From assembly GCA_023055505.1 (NCBI GenBank), contig JALIRH010000113.1, forward strand, positions 744,001 through 808,000: a DNA stretch of 64,000 nt, read 5' to 3'. Below, in pieces: positions 36,791-50,500 of the stretch. The first letter of the stretch is position 1. The number at the start of each line of letters is the position of its first letter. A program made the translations under genes and the position numbers. Under the pieces are notes generated by a model. That model made no database searches. It saw only the letters and a program-made list of their open reading frames with translations, and was not told the origin of the DNA. Source of the DNA: Callipepla californica brunnescens. Taxonomy: Eukaryota > Chordata > Aves > Galliformes > Odontophoridae.

Positions 36791-39700
36791 GCTTCTTGCA
36801 GGCCTATTTCTTTCTTTCCCCTCTACCTAAATCATAAGTGGTTTCTCTAGAATTCTTTAAGTATGACAGTAAAATAATGGATAAAGAAGAAAAAGATTAT
36901 ATTATTTATTTATATGTTCTAATAATAATGATAGTGACCCTTACAGAAGACTACTATGTAAGCTGCATACTTACAACAGAAGATTAATAGTAGGATTTAC
37001 CAAAACTTTGTATTTCAGGATATAATTTCCCATCAATGTTCCTTCTCTTCTATATCTGGAGTTTCTGGGAATGTTGATAAACAGGATACTGGACTAGACA
37101 GGCAACTGTATTTGTAGCACTTTGCCTATAAGGTAAGTTATCCATTCTTACATTTCCAAAGGTTATACAGCTGAAATGTATTATCTTAGTCTTGGACTCT
37201 TTGCTCTTTCTGTTGTGATTTTCTCTGACATAAACCATAGCAAAAGAGCCTACATGATTTCAACACTAGCAGATTGCAAAGTAAACCATTTTTACATACC
37301 ATGTCTGGTAACACTTTAAAATAATAGCCCAGTTAATTAATGATGAACTACAGTGAATATTCTTATACAAGTACATATGACATTCCTATTAGTGCCAAAT
37401 GAGTTCATCATGATTAATGTTATTACAGTACATACCAGTGAAATTCATAAAGGCCATTATGCTGAATGGTTACCCAGCACCAAAAAGCACTCCCCTCCAG
37501 CCAGCAGCCAACACTCAATAAGGAAGATGAACAAAGTTCTATTCTAAGATCTGTAGAGCAGCATTATTATCAGCTTGGTATGAGATACAGGCCTTTAAAG
37601 GAGATCTTCAGAGGAACCTTCAGTTATAGGAATTTATTCACAGACAGGCATAGTGTTTAATGTATTTAAAATTCAGACAAATAAAATTAGGTGCTGCAAG
37701 GACTTTTTTCCTGTGCAGGTAAAGCCTGTGGAGTGGTACACGTTCCACCTCTTTAGACATCAGTCTTTCCATAATGATGTGAAACATTAAGCATGTCTAC
37801 CCAAGAGCAGAGCTCATCAAAGGGCTTGTTCAATGAAGGATGCTGCGTCTCATTGCCACACCTTTGCACAGGTTTCATGGCAGGGTCAAGAAACATTGCC
37901 TCCCTCAGATTGGTAAGGGCAATGCTTAATGATTTTACAGCATAAGAGGTAGTATCTACATTAATGAACTCCATAAGTACAAAGCATGGGTCAGAGAACT
38001 GTCGGAAAATTGCTCATACTGCTAACCATTGGCAGATTTTTGGCAGATTCTAGCTAGCACTCACTCAGACACCACACTCACTTGCTTCCGAGGTTAGCAC
38101 AGTCAAGGACCACTCCATGCAGGCAGTTTGATAGCAGCCACTCTGTTTTGGGGGAAAGTCAGCAAGTTTAGGTGTATGCACATGAGCTATATGACACCAT
38201 CTGAACCCAGTGCCAGGAGAGTCTGTGGTCCATTTGTCTGCCTCCTGTAGATATAACCAGTTGTGTCTTCTAAGACCTATACCAACTCTGGATTACTGCA
38301 GCTGCAGAGAGCACTTTTGGCTGTTCCACTCATAGCAGAGCTCTTCTGGTGTTTGTATCCCAGACACCACCAAAAGTGCCACAGAGGAGCAAGAACTAAA
38401 GCTCCAGGAAACTGGATATGATTGACCAGCAAAACTGTGGTATCAGCACTTACTTAAAGGGCATCTTATACCATCTCACTTAGAAAATTGTCTTCTCCTT
38501 AACTGCAAGTTCTGAAGCAAAGCTCAAAGGCTTTTCACATGTCAGGATAGCTGAGTTACCCTCTATTGGGCTCCGCAATAGCTTATTATATAAGAGTGGT
38601 GCAACTAAGCTTCTTACACTAAAACCATATCTGTTTAAATGATGCTAAGAATCAATGGTTCAGCTCTGAAACTCAAACAAATGACTATTTTTCCATCTCA
38701 GCATTCCTGAGGCTCAGGAAGTTGATTTATCAATTGTACTGAAGCCATTATTAGAAGCGTTCTGTTAAACGAGTGCAAATGAAGATGGAGGAGGTATGGA
38801 AATAAGGATATTTACCTTTGGAATAGCTAGAATTTCAAAGAAAACTGATACTAAATCTGGGATATTTTAACTAGAAGTGTCACCAGGGTATTAATTGTCC
38901 CCATTATTTATACTGAAACGTAATTAAGATAATTATGAGGGGAGTTTTCTCACTGAAATAAGCTTAATGGAATAAAAAAACAAAACTATCAAGAGTACTT
39001 CACTGAGTAAAAAGTAGATCGTCTCAAAATTTTTCTGAGTAGAAGCAAAATAAAACCCTTAGAAACAAATCAATGTTCTACTAAATAAAAGACATTCTTC
39101 TAAAATTGTTTCCCATTAGTGTTTTCTTACCTTGTTTTGCATTCTGGAATACTTGCCATTCACACCCTAAATTTGCTTGTCTGATCTTATTCTTTTGTGG
39201 TTTACCATAACTTTTGGTCATGTGCAGAAGTTCCTACACTATCAAATGTTTAAGCACGAGTTTAGCTTTTAGCTGGTGAGTATTTCCAGTGACATCTGCA
39301 GCTCTAATCACACACTGATTATGAACACATGCTGAAATACATGACTTTTGGTAAAGTTTCTCTTCAGTCTTCTCTGCATTTCATCTCTTCTCAGATCATA
39401 CCGAGCCTTTGGTTTCTTCATGCACTGTGAAATTTCCTGGCAGGCCTAGGTACAGTACTGGGGGTTAAACCTCTAAGAAATAATTTACATGTTACTACGC
39501 AGCTAACCCAGTAGGAACTGTCAAGTAAGACTTTTTAAATTCTCAAAACCTCAAAACCAATTCTCTTTATATCTCAGAGCACATATCACCACCTTCAGGA
39601 CCTCCTATGTCAAGATTATTGAAAACACCCACTATCCTCTTCAACATTTGTTAATATACAATATTGCAACACCACAAAATGTGGTCTCTCAGGTCAGGAC

Positions 39701-42700
39701 AACCAACATAACTTGAGTGCTTTATTTGTCAAAACCAGCTAACATAAATTATAAATAGAAATGAATCCATAAGAAATCCTGATGGTCATGCATATTCCCA
39801 AAAGGCATTTTGGAGTATAGATCTAAACACTAAATCCTGACACACCAATATTGCTGGATGAGGTGGTTGTTCACAGAAAAGGGTTCCAGCTGGGGAACCT
39901 GATCTAAATTCTCATCTTTACTACTAAGTCACTGATTCATTCTAGCCAATGTGTGGCTCAGTTTTCTCTAGGGTTAAGCAGGGGTGATACTTTTCCAATT
40001 ACATAAACCACTATGATTACACAGATCATCAGGTAAATGTATTATTTTCAGGATATACAGCAATGGTGGAGTCACATAATTTTTCAGCCTAAACAAATAA
40101 TAAATAAACTCAAAGAATGGACACATTACCAGAGTTAGCAATGGATTTAATTCCTAACAGTTGTGCAGCTGGTGACATTGCCTATTAAGTAGCTTGCCCT
40201 GAATTTCCCATTTTAAGTCATTGTTCAGTGGCCCTTATCCACAGTTTTGATTGTTTTGTGTAGTAGATGTCCATCACAAGCTTCCTCTAATTTTCAGCTA
40301 GTGTGGCTAACAATTTCGGGAAAGAAGTATCTGAAAACTCTTTCGCTATCACTATAATTTCTCATTTCTTTTCTTTTTTTTTTTTTTTTTTTCCATACAG
40401 TAAACTTGAAATCTAGTATAAAAGAGAGGTTCGTATATTAGGTGTGATTTTGCAAACTCAAAGAAAAAGAAACAGTCAAATAATATGTTTCAGAAAACAA
40501 TCTTCATTTGCCTACACTTAGCAAAAATACCCTCACAGTTAACATTACCATCTTAGAAGTCTCCATTCTCTTTGAGGTTTTTAGTCTCCTCGTAGCTCTT
40601 ATTTATACGCAGCTGTCTCTGCAGAGCAAGGGAAAAGAACCTCTTTACTCCTCTGGAGAGAATAAAGCTGGGCTACAAGTGTGTTCTTCCCCTCAGCTGC
40701 TGGGAATGAAAACTGAGAGCTCACCCCTCAAACTGCAGTTTATTTACTGAACAAGGTAAAACGGCTCTGGGGGCAAATTAGAAACAGGCTGCAAGAGACA
40801 TGCCTCATGTTTGGTACAGTAAATAAAGCAAAAGATCACTTGGTGCTCAGGGACTCAGGTGGTCTCGAATTGGGCATTTAAATTCAACATACATTTTATC
40901 TCAATGTCCCAAAGCTTTTGTGGTAGTGCCACTCTTTACCTGAAAGGAGTGTGGGGATAATTAAGACTCCTGCAGTTTAGACATATGAAGCTCCAGATTT
41001 TAAAGTCAGAAACAGGACAGAAAATCCATAGGGAAATTAATGATTCTGTCTATATGGTTTGAATTGGTGTTAAGCAATATGTTAATGAATAATTCTTCCC
41101 CGACTCCATAGCTTTCATTAGTTCCTCTAGAAGTAGCACACTGGATAATGAAATCAGTGATTATACCTTATATACTAAAGAATTTAATTCACATTGGGAG
41201 GACAAGCAATTTCTGAACACTTGAACATTTGACATTGCAGCCAGAATAATATCTTTTTAACATATTTCTAGGTGGTTAATTTGCATTTAATCACTTTGGA
41301 GCATTTGGAAAAAAGATGGGATTTTATTTTCTTGTACATATAAATTTAATACTATGTTAGCATTTATTGACCCTTTTTCCATACTTACATCTCCATGTCA
41401 AGCCACTTACTAATTTATTTCCAAAGGAAAGTGGCCCAAAGTTCAACCATAGCAATCTTTATAAAGAATTGTGGAAATCAGGAATTAATTCTGACACATC
41501 TGATCAGCAATTTGTGGTATCGTTCATCTCAAACTCCCCAGACAACTGAAACCAACAAAAGATGATAATCGTTTTTAAGTAAAACCTTCAACTGGAAATA
41601 ATTTTCTATCTTCCCCAGCTCCTTTACCCACCCTTTCCCCCCCCCAAGAAATATAAAATATTTTACACAGCAACATCTTTAATCTTTTCTTTTGTCTCCC
41701 TAGCACATAACACAGATGGGCTGTGATAGGAAAACCTGGCCACAGTCCACTTCTCTCCTAAAGAATGAGAAACAAAAATGATTGAAACTAACACAACCTG
41801 CTCAATGTGCTAGTTTCAAAAAAACAGCAGCATAAAATATCAACCTCTCCATTTTTTTGTTCATTTTTATTTGTGTGTTATTTTTACTTTTGCTATTCAC
41901 ATTGTAATAATTTAGGGCCCTAAAACTGATCAGAGTGGCTTTAGGCTAATCAGCATGGGAGAGTGAAAAACTACCCTCCCCTCAAAGAAATTCAATATGC
42001 TGAAGCCCCTGCCAAAGGCATCTTCTACTGACATTCACATTATGGAAATGGAGGTGCGGGGGTTGCAGGTGAGAGTGTCTGAGGAAACAGAGGGTAAGGA
42101 GAAGTAATGCAGAGGAGAGGTGCCTGCATCTTTCCCTTCAGGTTAAACAGATAGAAGGTGACAAAGTGAACATATCTGTGTATTGCTCTGAAGCCTAAAA
42201 CGCAGTGGGATTTATTGTCTTCTCAATATTTTTGAAAGAAGTATACGTGATGAAATTACGAGTTAAAACAAGTAAATCAACCTCTTGGCAGTGATGAGCA
42301 AAGATTTCAAAAGGGCGCAGTCCCTGATGAATATAACGAAATAAATTGGTTTTATCTACGTTTATATTTATCTGCACTCTAATAAAGGGTTCCTTTTATA
42401 CTGAGCTATTCCTTTCCTCTTGATAGATAGAGCAGTGATTAACATTCCTTGGCAAATCTTAGAGAAGTTCTGGTGTCAATAAAGTCTCGCTAAATTGAGT
42501 TGAGTTCAGATGATAAATGTTTCATTCTTTCGTATCCCAGTTCCGTTATCCATCAGGCAGAACTACAGTTGGCAAATAACTTCTCTCAGGTTAAAACACC
42601 AACTTCTCCAGCTCCCCTCATCACAGAGTGCTTGGTTATGTGAGTGAACTTACCCTAAAACACTGAGATACCTAGTAACTACACACAACCTTCCAGTTTT

Positions 42701-43209
42701 AATGTGGTTTATGTAGCATAGGCCAGTTGTACAAACAAGCAAGCAAGATTTAAAACATATTCTATTTTGAATACCACAGTTTCCTTAAGGGCAATTTAAT
42801 GCAGCATATTTTTCAGATTTCCTGTGTGTTGCATGCCACTGTGATGTAATCTAGCGAGATGCTCCAAACTGTGACAGACATTTTCAAATGTGAAAAATAT
42901 GTTTCCAAAGAGCAAGGTTACTATCACACCAGACTTCAACAACTAAGAAAAGCTGGGCTGACAGGTTTCAACTACATTTTGTACCATCTCAAATCTCTAA
43001 GGGGATGTAACTCTGGTAATGTGTGCAATATAGAAACCTAAATGTACTCCAAGAGAGACAAATAGCTATTCAGTTACTGAAGAGATCACACTCCCTTGTA
43101 TTAGGAACAGTGGTCAGCATCTGACTGAATATCTTCTGGAAGGTAATAAATCAATAGGAATATATATAAAATTTAAGAAACACTTCTACATTCAGCTCAG
43201 TTTAGCAAG
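36791..43209. other. 6.4-kb non-coding stretch
   Basis: No convincing exon. A minus-strand open stretch at about 38010-37753 begins after a possible acceptor (TTTTCCGACAG) and is discussed under findings. A T19 tract lies at 40374-40392. Otherwise AT-rich unique sequence. Confidence 0.5.
40374..40392. repeat. T19 homopolymer tract
   Basis: Uninterrupted T run, preceded by short T/C-rich sequence. Confidence 0.9.
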
Positions 43210-43665
43210 GCTTTAGTTATTGTTTCATTAGAGTGGAGCACTCAAAGGAAGGCCAAGACTACTGGGGAAAAGAGGAGTGAGCTGAAGTGGGGGAACTGTC
43301 ACCCACAAGGAAGGATTGACAGATCTGGCATCATTTACTTTAGGGAACTTTGAAGAAAAGGTCAGTTTTAGATGTTGGAAAGTCTGAGGCAAAGATGTCA
43401 GTAATAATCTGCTCTCCTTGTCTTCTAGAATGAAAAATAATGGACTTTAATTGCAGTGAGGAAGATTCACATGAGATATTATGGAAAATTCCCTAATGAT
43501 AAGAGTAATGAAGCACTGGAATATATTTTCTAGAGAAGCTGGAGGATCTCTGGAGAATTTTCAGAGCAGGTTAGGTAAGCATCTGTCAGGAATGACATAA
43601 GATTAGTTGATTCTGCCTTCAGGCACAGGAGAAGATGGCCCCTGGAGGTCTGTCTCATATAGGCT
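43210..43665 (+). mobile_element. old CR1/L3-like LINE 3' fragment, about 450 bp
   Basis: Segments in the order expected for the ORF2 C-terminus and 3' UTR of CR1-type LINEs: AAGGAAGGATTGACAGATCTGG; GAATGAAAAATAATGGACTTTAATTGC; GAAAATTCCCTAATGATAAGAG; GAAGCTGGAGGATCTCTGGAG; AAGCATCTGTCAGGAATGAC; GATTCTGCCTTCAGGCACAGG. The last resembles the GAAGGTC region before the tail, but the tail octamers are gone. Divergence is much greater than in the young CR1 copies, so this is an old insertion. Confidence 0.68.
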
Positions 43666-45494
43666 TTTTTGGGGGGGAATCTGTGTTTCACAAACCTGAA
43701 ATTGAAAGCATCCAAAGTACCATGTCTCAGATAACATTTCTTTTTATGCAACACCTGGACTTGGGTCTTTGGGTTAGCCATAACTTCTTCATTTCAATTT
43801 TGATGGCCTCTTCTAATTGCATCACTAGTGGAAGGGACAACTTGACTAAGATTCATGAAAATGTAAGCGATGAACAAAAACAGCAGGTTTTGAAAGGCTT
43901 TTATATCACAATAATTTCATAAGAGACAACTTGTTGCACAAATCAGATGTTTTCAAAGTAAAAGAAAAATGCACCTTACTAAAAGTATGAATAAATATGC
44001 ACTGAAATGATGTACCAAGAAAAATGATGGATTACTCCATCTTGAAGACTTTGCCTCAAGACTATGCTTTTATAAACTACTATAATCTAATAAATATTTT
44101 TGAATCAGTGCATAAATACTTAAATTAATATGGCTGTGTTATAGAAAAGATCAGCTTTTTGTTGTGTACATAGTTAATTCTTTTATCTTTCTCAGTATTC
44201 TAACTTCATGTTCAAAATTATTCATATTCCATAATAAAGTCATCTCTCTGTCATGTAATTGAACAATATTTATCTTATCTAGATATAGATTTTTATCAAA
44301 GCAGATCTTCTTTCTACAATATCCATAATGCTCACAAGTAAATTCTGCTAACACCAACGAGTACTAATTTCACAATCTTTTGAACCCTGTAGGTTCTAAA
44401 ATGGGGAGGATATACCATTTTTTGTTTATTTTTTATAACCATCTACTACTATAATTAGCATACATTTCAGAACAGTTATCCTTTTAGCTTATAAAAAAAG
44501 ACTTAGAGCTTTCAAAATTATTAATATGAAATATATCAACAAATTCAAAATACTTTTCTGATGATTCTGACAAATGAAAAAAAAAAATGGAATGAAAAAT
44601 TAACAGCTTTGATTACACAAAGTGTATTTTTCTAAAAATATTCTTAAATGTTCCTAACCCATTTGATCTTTAATTTTTTTAATTAATCATGTAACTGGAA
44701 GTCTTTCACTCCATCTTATGGATGCTTCTTTTGTAAAATCTCCAACTTATTATCTTCCTTTTCAGAAAGTGAGTCACAGTACTCATCGCAATAGGCTGAT
44801 ACAAAGCAGCACAGAACAAAGACAAAAGAGTATCTCCCTATCTCTGGCTCATTTAAACAAATTATATTTTATTGGACCAAATAATTCGGATTACCCTGAG
44901 TCATCATCACAGCAGATCATGTTGACAGTATTTGCGTCTTTCACAACTGTTGGCAGTGACAGACCTATACTAATTTCCAGAGCGCTGAAGAACATTTTGC
45001 CTGGCCTTGGAGTCAGAAGCCACCATTCTGGAGCTCTGCTGAAAACATTTCTATTTGATAATGATACCTACAGACAAGTCTTCTAAAATTTTGTTAAGTG
45101 AATCATAGTAGACTAAAAATTGACTCTGTTGGCATCATGTACTACTGATCATTTAGATGGAATAACACTTGGAACAGATTAAAACACTTTATCCCACCCT
45201 TTGTACTGTTACCAAAACTGATTTCATTTGTTGTTTCAAAAATTTAAACCCAATTTATTTCCTCAAATCATTCATTCAGACTTGGATTACGTTCATATGA
45301 AAATTAATTTCTTGATAATTGAATCCTGTACCAGACTGTCCATCATTTGGTTGGAAGGTGATACTGGGTACACCAGCCTACAACTCTGGGTCATCTCACT
45401 TTCACTGTTCGACTGCTGTCACAATATTGCAGTTCTTTCCCTTTTTCTGGAGTTTCATGAGATTTTGAAACTCATTAAAAAAAGAACATCTGTG
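43666..45494. other. 1.8-kb non-coding stretch
   Basis: Very AT-rich. It could contain further decayed reverse-transcriptase sequence of the LINE remnant to the right (the minus-strand continuation), but I could not recognise it. A plus-strand open frame at 44718-45086 has no motif. Confidence 0.4.
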
Positions 45495-46405
45495 AAACAG
45501 AAATGTCTTCAGCCAACTCTTTCAGAATTCTCAGGTCCAAGCTAGCCAAGATAGATGATATAAAAATACTTACCTCTAGTAGATCTTGCTTGTTGCCTTC
45601 CTTCAGTACTGATGAGCCTGGGAGGTGATAAAGTATGTCACAGTGCATATTTCCAAACAGAGAAGAAAAATCCTTATTGCTTCTGTCTTTTTTACTTCAC
45701 TACTGTCAATTTTGTTGAGCTCCTCTATATTAAGCCTAACTCTTCCCTAAGGTTTCTTTTGTTCCTAAAATCCTGAGCCCTACACCCTGTCACCATGATT
45801 TTTTCTATAATGGGATCAATTTCTTTTATCAGTTAAACTGATTTCTTGGTTTCTACTTTACACGGGTTGTTTTCACCTTTTCTTTTCTTTTTTTTTGTCT
45901 TCTATCTAGGGAAGATGATTGTAGCCTTGTTTCTCCACTGGATTAGAATTTATTTTAACAAATTACATCCTTTGAATGTGGAATCAAGACTTACCAGCCA
46001 AGCAATAACCTCTTGCTGAGGAACTCCCTCTTTTCATTCATATTTTTCCAACCCCATTTTCCTCCAGGGCAAATTTATTCATCACTTCTCCCTAGCTTCC
46101 ACAAATACGCCAGTTGTTGGGACAATTCCCCTTTAATAAATTAAGTATAAGTTACATATTACTTGCAATCAGATCATGATCATCAGACCCGTAGCCACTC
46201 AAGGCTGCTGTGTAGCATTTAATTCATCTATATCTATCAGAACAACATCCAGCATAAAATTACTCATTGTCAAGCCCAGTATGTTTTGTGTTAGAAAACC
46301 ATCATCTGTCATCCATCATTTTTAGGAGCTTTACTACCCTCTGCATGAAGTGGATCTTCCATCATTGTATCCTGGACTCAAGTCCCTCATGACAATTATT
46401 CTTTC
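45495..46405 (-). mobile_element. ancient CR1/L3-like LINE ORF2 remnant (endonuclease to start of RT)
   Basis: Four recognisable pieces lie in the correct order on the minus strand. First, IIVMRD near 46400, like the endonuclease strand with the MGDFN motif. Second, DGFLTQN to MLDVVLID at 46303-46232, like the DNFLTQ to LDLVLTN segment. Third, SDDHDLI near 46188-46168, like the catalytic SDHxxV/L motif that ends the endonuclease. Fourth, EAIRIFLLCLE near 45694-45651, then LRILKELAEDIS near 45537-45500, like the linker leading into the reverse transcriptase. Frames shift and stop between pieces. Spacing is close to that of CR1 ORF2 as I remember it. It is long dead; the aspartate and histidine of the SDH motif are still visible. 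Confidence 0.62.
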
Positions 46406-47093
46406 TATATATTAAATACAGGTGTTGCTTTGGCTGGATTCAGCAGGATGTAACTGACTTATATTAGTGCACAGTCCTGGCCTTTGTTAATTAGTATGCA
46501 CATTCACAGGCATTCAAGACTGTACATTTCAGATTTCCCTCTAGCCTCCCAGATTTCAAAACTTCAACTCACTGCATTCAGCCTTTTAGCTATTTGCAAA
46601 TTTTGGAGTGTACTTTTCATATGGCTCTACAGAAAGTTTTAATCAGAGAGAAAGGAAGATGGTTCTTTCTCAAATTAATGAAAAGCACACGTGGAAATTA
46701 GCTTGTAACTATGAATAGCCACATTTTACACCCCTAAATGAGTTACTTTTAGCACAGTTTAATTCATAGCCTTTGAGACCTTAAGGGACTAAGGTTTTTC
46801 TCTCCAACCTGATGAATAACACAGGCTATTGAATCTCACTGCCTGTCTCTCTTTGGATCAGATTTGTTCCTGACTGAAATATTTTAAAGGGTCTGATGAT
46901 CTTGGTAAGTTGGTAGTAATTGCTTTGTACCAACTTTATCTTCACTGTGGCATGCAAGAACAGACTGGAGATCAAGTTTTGAATGGTCAGCATCCTTTCT
47001 TTATATTTATGTCAGCCAAAAGTATACATGGTTATTGTGCTCTGTTTCACCCCTGGGGACTCCCTCTAACGAGTTTTGATTAAAGATATCTTT

Positions 47094-47108
47094 TATATAT
47101 ATATATAT
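47094..47108. repeat. (TA)n microsatellite
   Basis: About seven TA units, too short to be strongly variable. Confidence 0.9.
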
Positions 47109-48897
47109 GATTTCAAATGTGACACCTAAATTCTGCCTACATTATGAAGATTTTGTCCTCTAATACTGTGATGCTTGACAAGAAAGACGTTCCTTATTAA
47201 TGAGTAATATCACCAAATCAAATGTAATTTCTGACAATAGTTTCCTATAAAATCTCTTTAGTGTTCTTAACTGGAATTACTATAATTCGTGTGAATATTA
47301 TTTTAACCATAATGTAATTGTACAGCAGGAGCCTCAGATCCCTACATTCAAAATAACTTTTTTTTAAATGCCATGGATTTGTACATTGGAACAGCATACA
47401 TTTTTGACAGCCTCTTAATTAAAAAAGCCTGCAAGGCTGCACCATTTCACAAGCTGAAGAGCAATTTTCATAATTATAATTGCACAGAAGCATGCACATG
47501 AACTTGGCAATCCCCATCTACACAGCTATAGATCAGACTAAACTGAAATTGTTAATGCTCTTTTCCACTGAACCAAGCCAAAGGGAGCTGTGAGACCTGA
47601 TTTTGCTACTAAAGCTGCTTATCTGAGATAAAGAGCTAACTTTTGCAGCAACTACAAGTTTCACATAGGGCAAGAACACACATAAATAATACCCAGAAAC
47701 AAATGATGTTTACAAGTATTTTTCCTGTTGGAAATGGTTATGCCTACATTGCACATGATGTGCCCAGATGCTTTAAGCCCAAGTTAGTACCACCAATGAA
47801 GCAGGAAGAAGATGTGTTGTTGTTTTTTTCTGATCACAAGCAACAGGGTTGAAACAGACACCAAGAGCTGGAGCAGCATTAAGGTGTTCATGCCACAAAC
47901 CTATGTCTGAATCATGCTGGCCAGGAACAAGGAAAGGAATGGCATGGAGACCACTTCAGTGCTCCATGTTTGAAAGCACTGAGTATGTTGATGTGATGGG
48001 CCCAGATAACACTGGCTTGAGAGCCAGACTGCACTACAGGTTCAGCACAAAGCATCCAGAGCATCCCAGGGAGTCTGGCTGTGCTCATCCTGCTATGAGA
48101 CTGAGTCCAAAACCAAATGCTATCCACACTTATGCTGTGAGCAGAAGTCTAATGCCCTGCTCACTCCTCCATTCTAGAACTGATCAAGTCAAAACCTAAA
48201 CATCTTCAAAGCTGCGAAGCTTTGGTGTAAATAAAGAAGTTTAAACCACTTCTTCTGTATAATGTCATGAGGCAGAAATCTTTGGTAGTGATAGATTTCA
48301 GATTTGAGCTCTATCACACTCCACATTACTCAACATTTATACGGTATTGATGCAATGTGAAAACCCTTGTACGCAAAGGTTACAAGATACAGAAGTATGA
48401 GGCTATCACAGAACGTGAGATATTCTGCTCACCCTGAAAAATGACATTTTCATTTCCCTTCTCACCCATGCAAGGAGTCTCTCTTGGCTCTCTTAGTTGT
48501 TAAATTTTCAATGAAGCCAAAGAAAAAAAAAAAAAGTGAAATTTCCAGAAAAAAAAATATCAGAGCTCTCATCTGTACCTTGCAAGCACAGCAAATCAAG
48601 GTCATGGAGCACTGCCAAATGACATTTTTTCCTTTTTCACAGTTAAAACGCAATTTCAGCACTGATCTTGGAAGGAAAAAGGCTACCAATGAACCAAACT
48701 GCTGCCAAAACTCAGATATTAAAGCAAAATATCTTAAGCAACAGTACATTGACTGAACTACTGCAGAGAAAGTCACAGCCAGATTCTCCAGTATAATATT
48801 CCTACATAGTCCCTGGCCCATCTCCATGACACACCATATCCATTCCTTTGCTCTGTCTCATTTCTGCAGAAGGAAGCACGCCTTTGAAGCAAAGTCA

Positions 48898-48937
48898 TAA
48901 ATAAATAAATACGTACATGCAAACATACATACATAAG
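48898..48937. repeat. (AAAT)n-(ACAT)n compound simple repeat
   Basis: ATAAATAAATAAATAC is followed by imperfect ACATACATACAT units. Confidence 0.8.
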
Positions 48938-50500
48938 ACTTCACTTTGCAATAGTGGGACTAGGATCTTATAATACCGGTGTTAGAATACATCCTACACT
49001 AAGAAACAGAAGCTAGCATTTTAAAGCCTTGCATGATTTTCAATACCTTGTCTGATTTTCAGCCCACTGAGTAATCAGATAACATTGCTGATAAAATTGC
49101 ATTGTAGTTTTTATAAAGCAGATTGTCAAGGGTATGGGGTTGGGAATTTTTTGGACTTGAAGCAATCAAATCTATGAAGAAAAGATGCTCAGCAACACCT
49201 CACAGGTCTTTTAAGGAATTCCCAGCATACTTAATAAACCTTCAAGTATCCCTCTACCCTCAGGCGTTCTGCTCTGCTCAATGGGGTCAGCACTCCATGG
49301 CTAGCAAGAATTCATCCCGTTGGTTCATATGCAGCTCTGAAAAACAGATGCTCACCTATCACAAACATACAACAGTATCATGGGAACACACAGCTGGAGG
49401 CAGCTGGTACTCCTTAACCTATCCAAGACTTCCCTGCACTTCACTGGGGTGTTTTGGATGATGCATGGGTCAAGATTTTGTTTCAGGTCTGTAAAACTCT
49501 TGAGAATCTTCCAAAATTAACCCTGTTCCTGAAACGCAGCACCAGCATCCTAATCTCATACATAACTTAATTCAGGGATTCTTATTTGTGATGATTTAAC
49601 AAAATTCAGGGCAACTGCAATTTATGTTTTTAACAGCAGGTTTATGGAGATTGCAGAAATGAGCCTTCCAAAATCAGATAATACAATTCTGAAATCTGTT
49701 TCTAGGAAATTAATGTGTCTCATTGCATGAAAAAGACGTTTTAGAAGTTCATGGAGACAGAACTCATTGCAGTGCACTGTTGGCTGACCTTCATATGCTT
49801 CTTCTATTCAGTGCCCCAAAAGGCATTATATGCATGTAATTTCCAATATGGGAACAATTTGAGACGTAATTAGGCAAATCTCAGAAGGTTCCGCCACTGA
49901 TTTGTTCATTCTTTCAATATTATTCTATAGGACACACCAAAAACATTACATTAGGTTCAAGCAGGGGGCAATTAAGAAAACTTTAATCCTGTTACAAGGG
50001 TATGTAAACATATCATCACTTCATAATGGTGTTATTATACTTTACATATTGGGCAGATGGGTCATCTTGGCGTTCTGGCATTTAGTATTGCACGTGCTGT
50101 CTCCAAATATAATTTGCCATGTTAGCAGACACATTTCCCATTGTCAGACCAATAGTATGATACTTTTCTGCTAGAAATTCTAGTAACAAAATCGCTGTCT
50201 ACAAAAAAAGGTAGTGTCAATGTTAACAGATTGGTCAAACTTACCTGAAATAAGAATTTAATTGAGATAAAAAAGGCCAGCTGACTAACACTTCCTTGAG
50301 AACAGATATTTATAAGAGATGATTTCAAAATTCTTTCTTTTTATGACAGTGTCATTCATTTTCCTTGATATGCAGTATCTTTTTCATTTTCTCTTCATGC
50401 TTGTAATCTTTATTTATTATTTATCTACATATGTATATATACCATAGGGACAGAAATATGTCCATGCGTTTACACATGTGCATGCACACACATTTGTGCA

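Larger units (their letters stand above)
46406..50500. other. 4.1-kb non-coding stretch
   Basis: No supported exon. It contains a (TA)7 tract at 47094-47108, a possible homeodomain-site cluster at 47405-47490 (CTTAATTAAAAAAG, CATAATTATAATTGC) and an AAAT/ACAT tract at 48898-48937. Open frames at 47.85-48.2 kb have no motif. Confidence 0.5.

Noticed and set aside
37700..38600. Possible solo retroviral LTR (TATA-like TATATAATAAG on the minus strand)
   Set aside because: No TG...CA ends, no clear polyadenylation signal spacing, no flanking duplication and no recognised avian LTR sequence.
47849..48199. 116-codon plus-strand open frame with somewhat protein-like composition
   Set aside because: No recognised motif, and the opposite strand is also open for 71 codons, which fits a locally GC-richer stretch rather than a gene.
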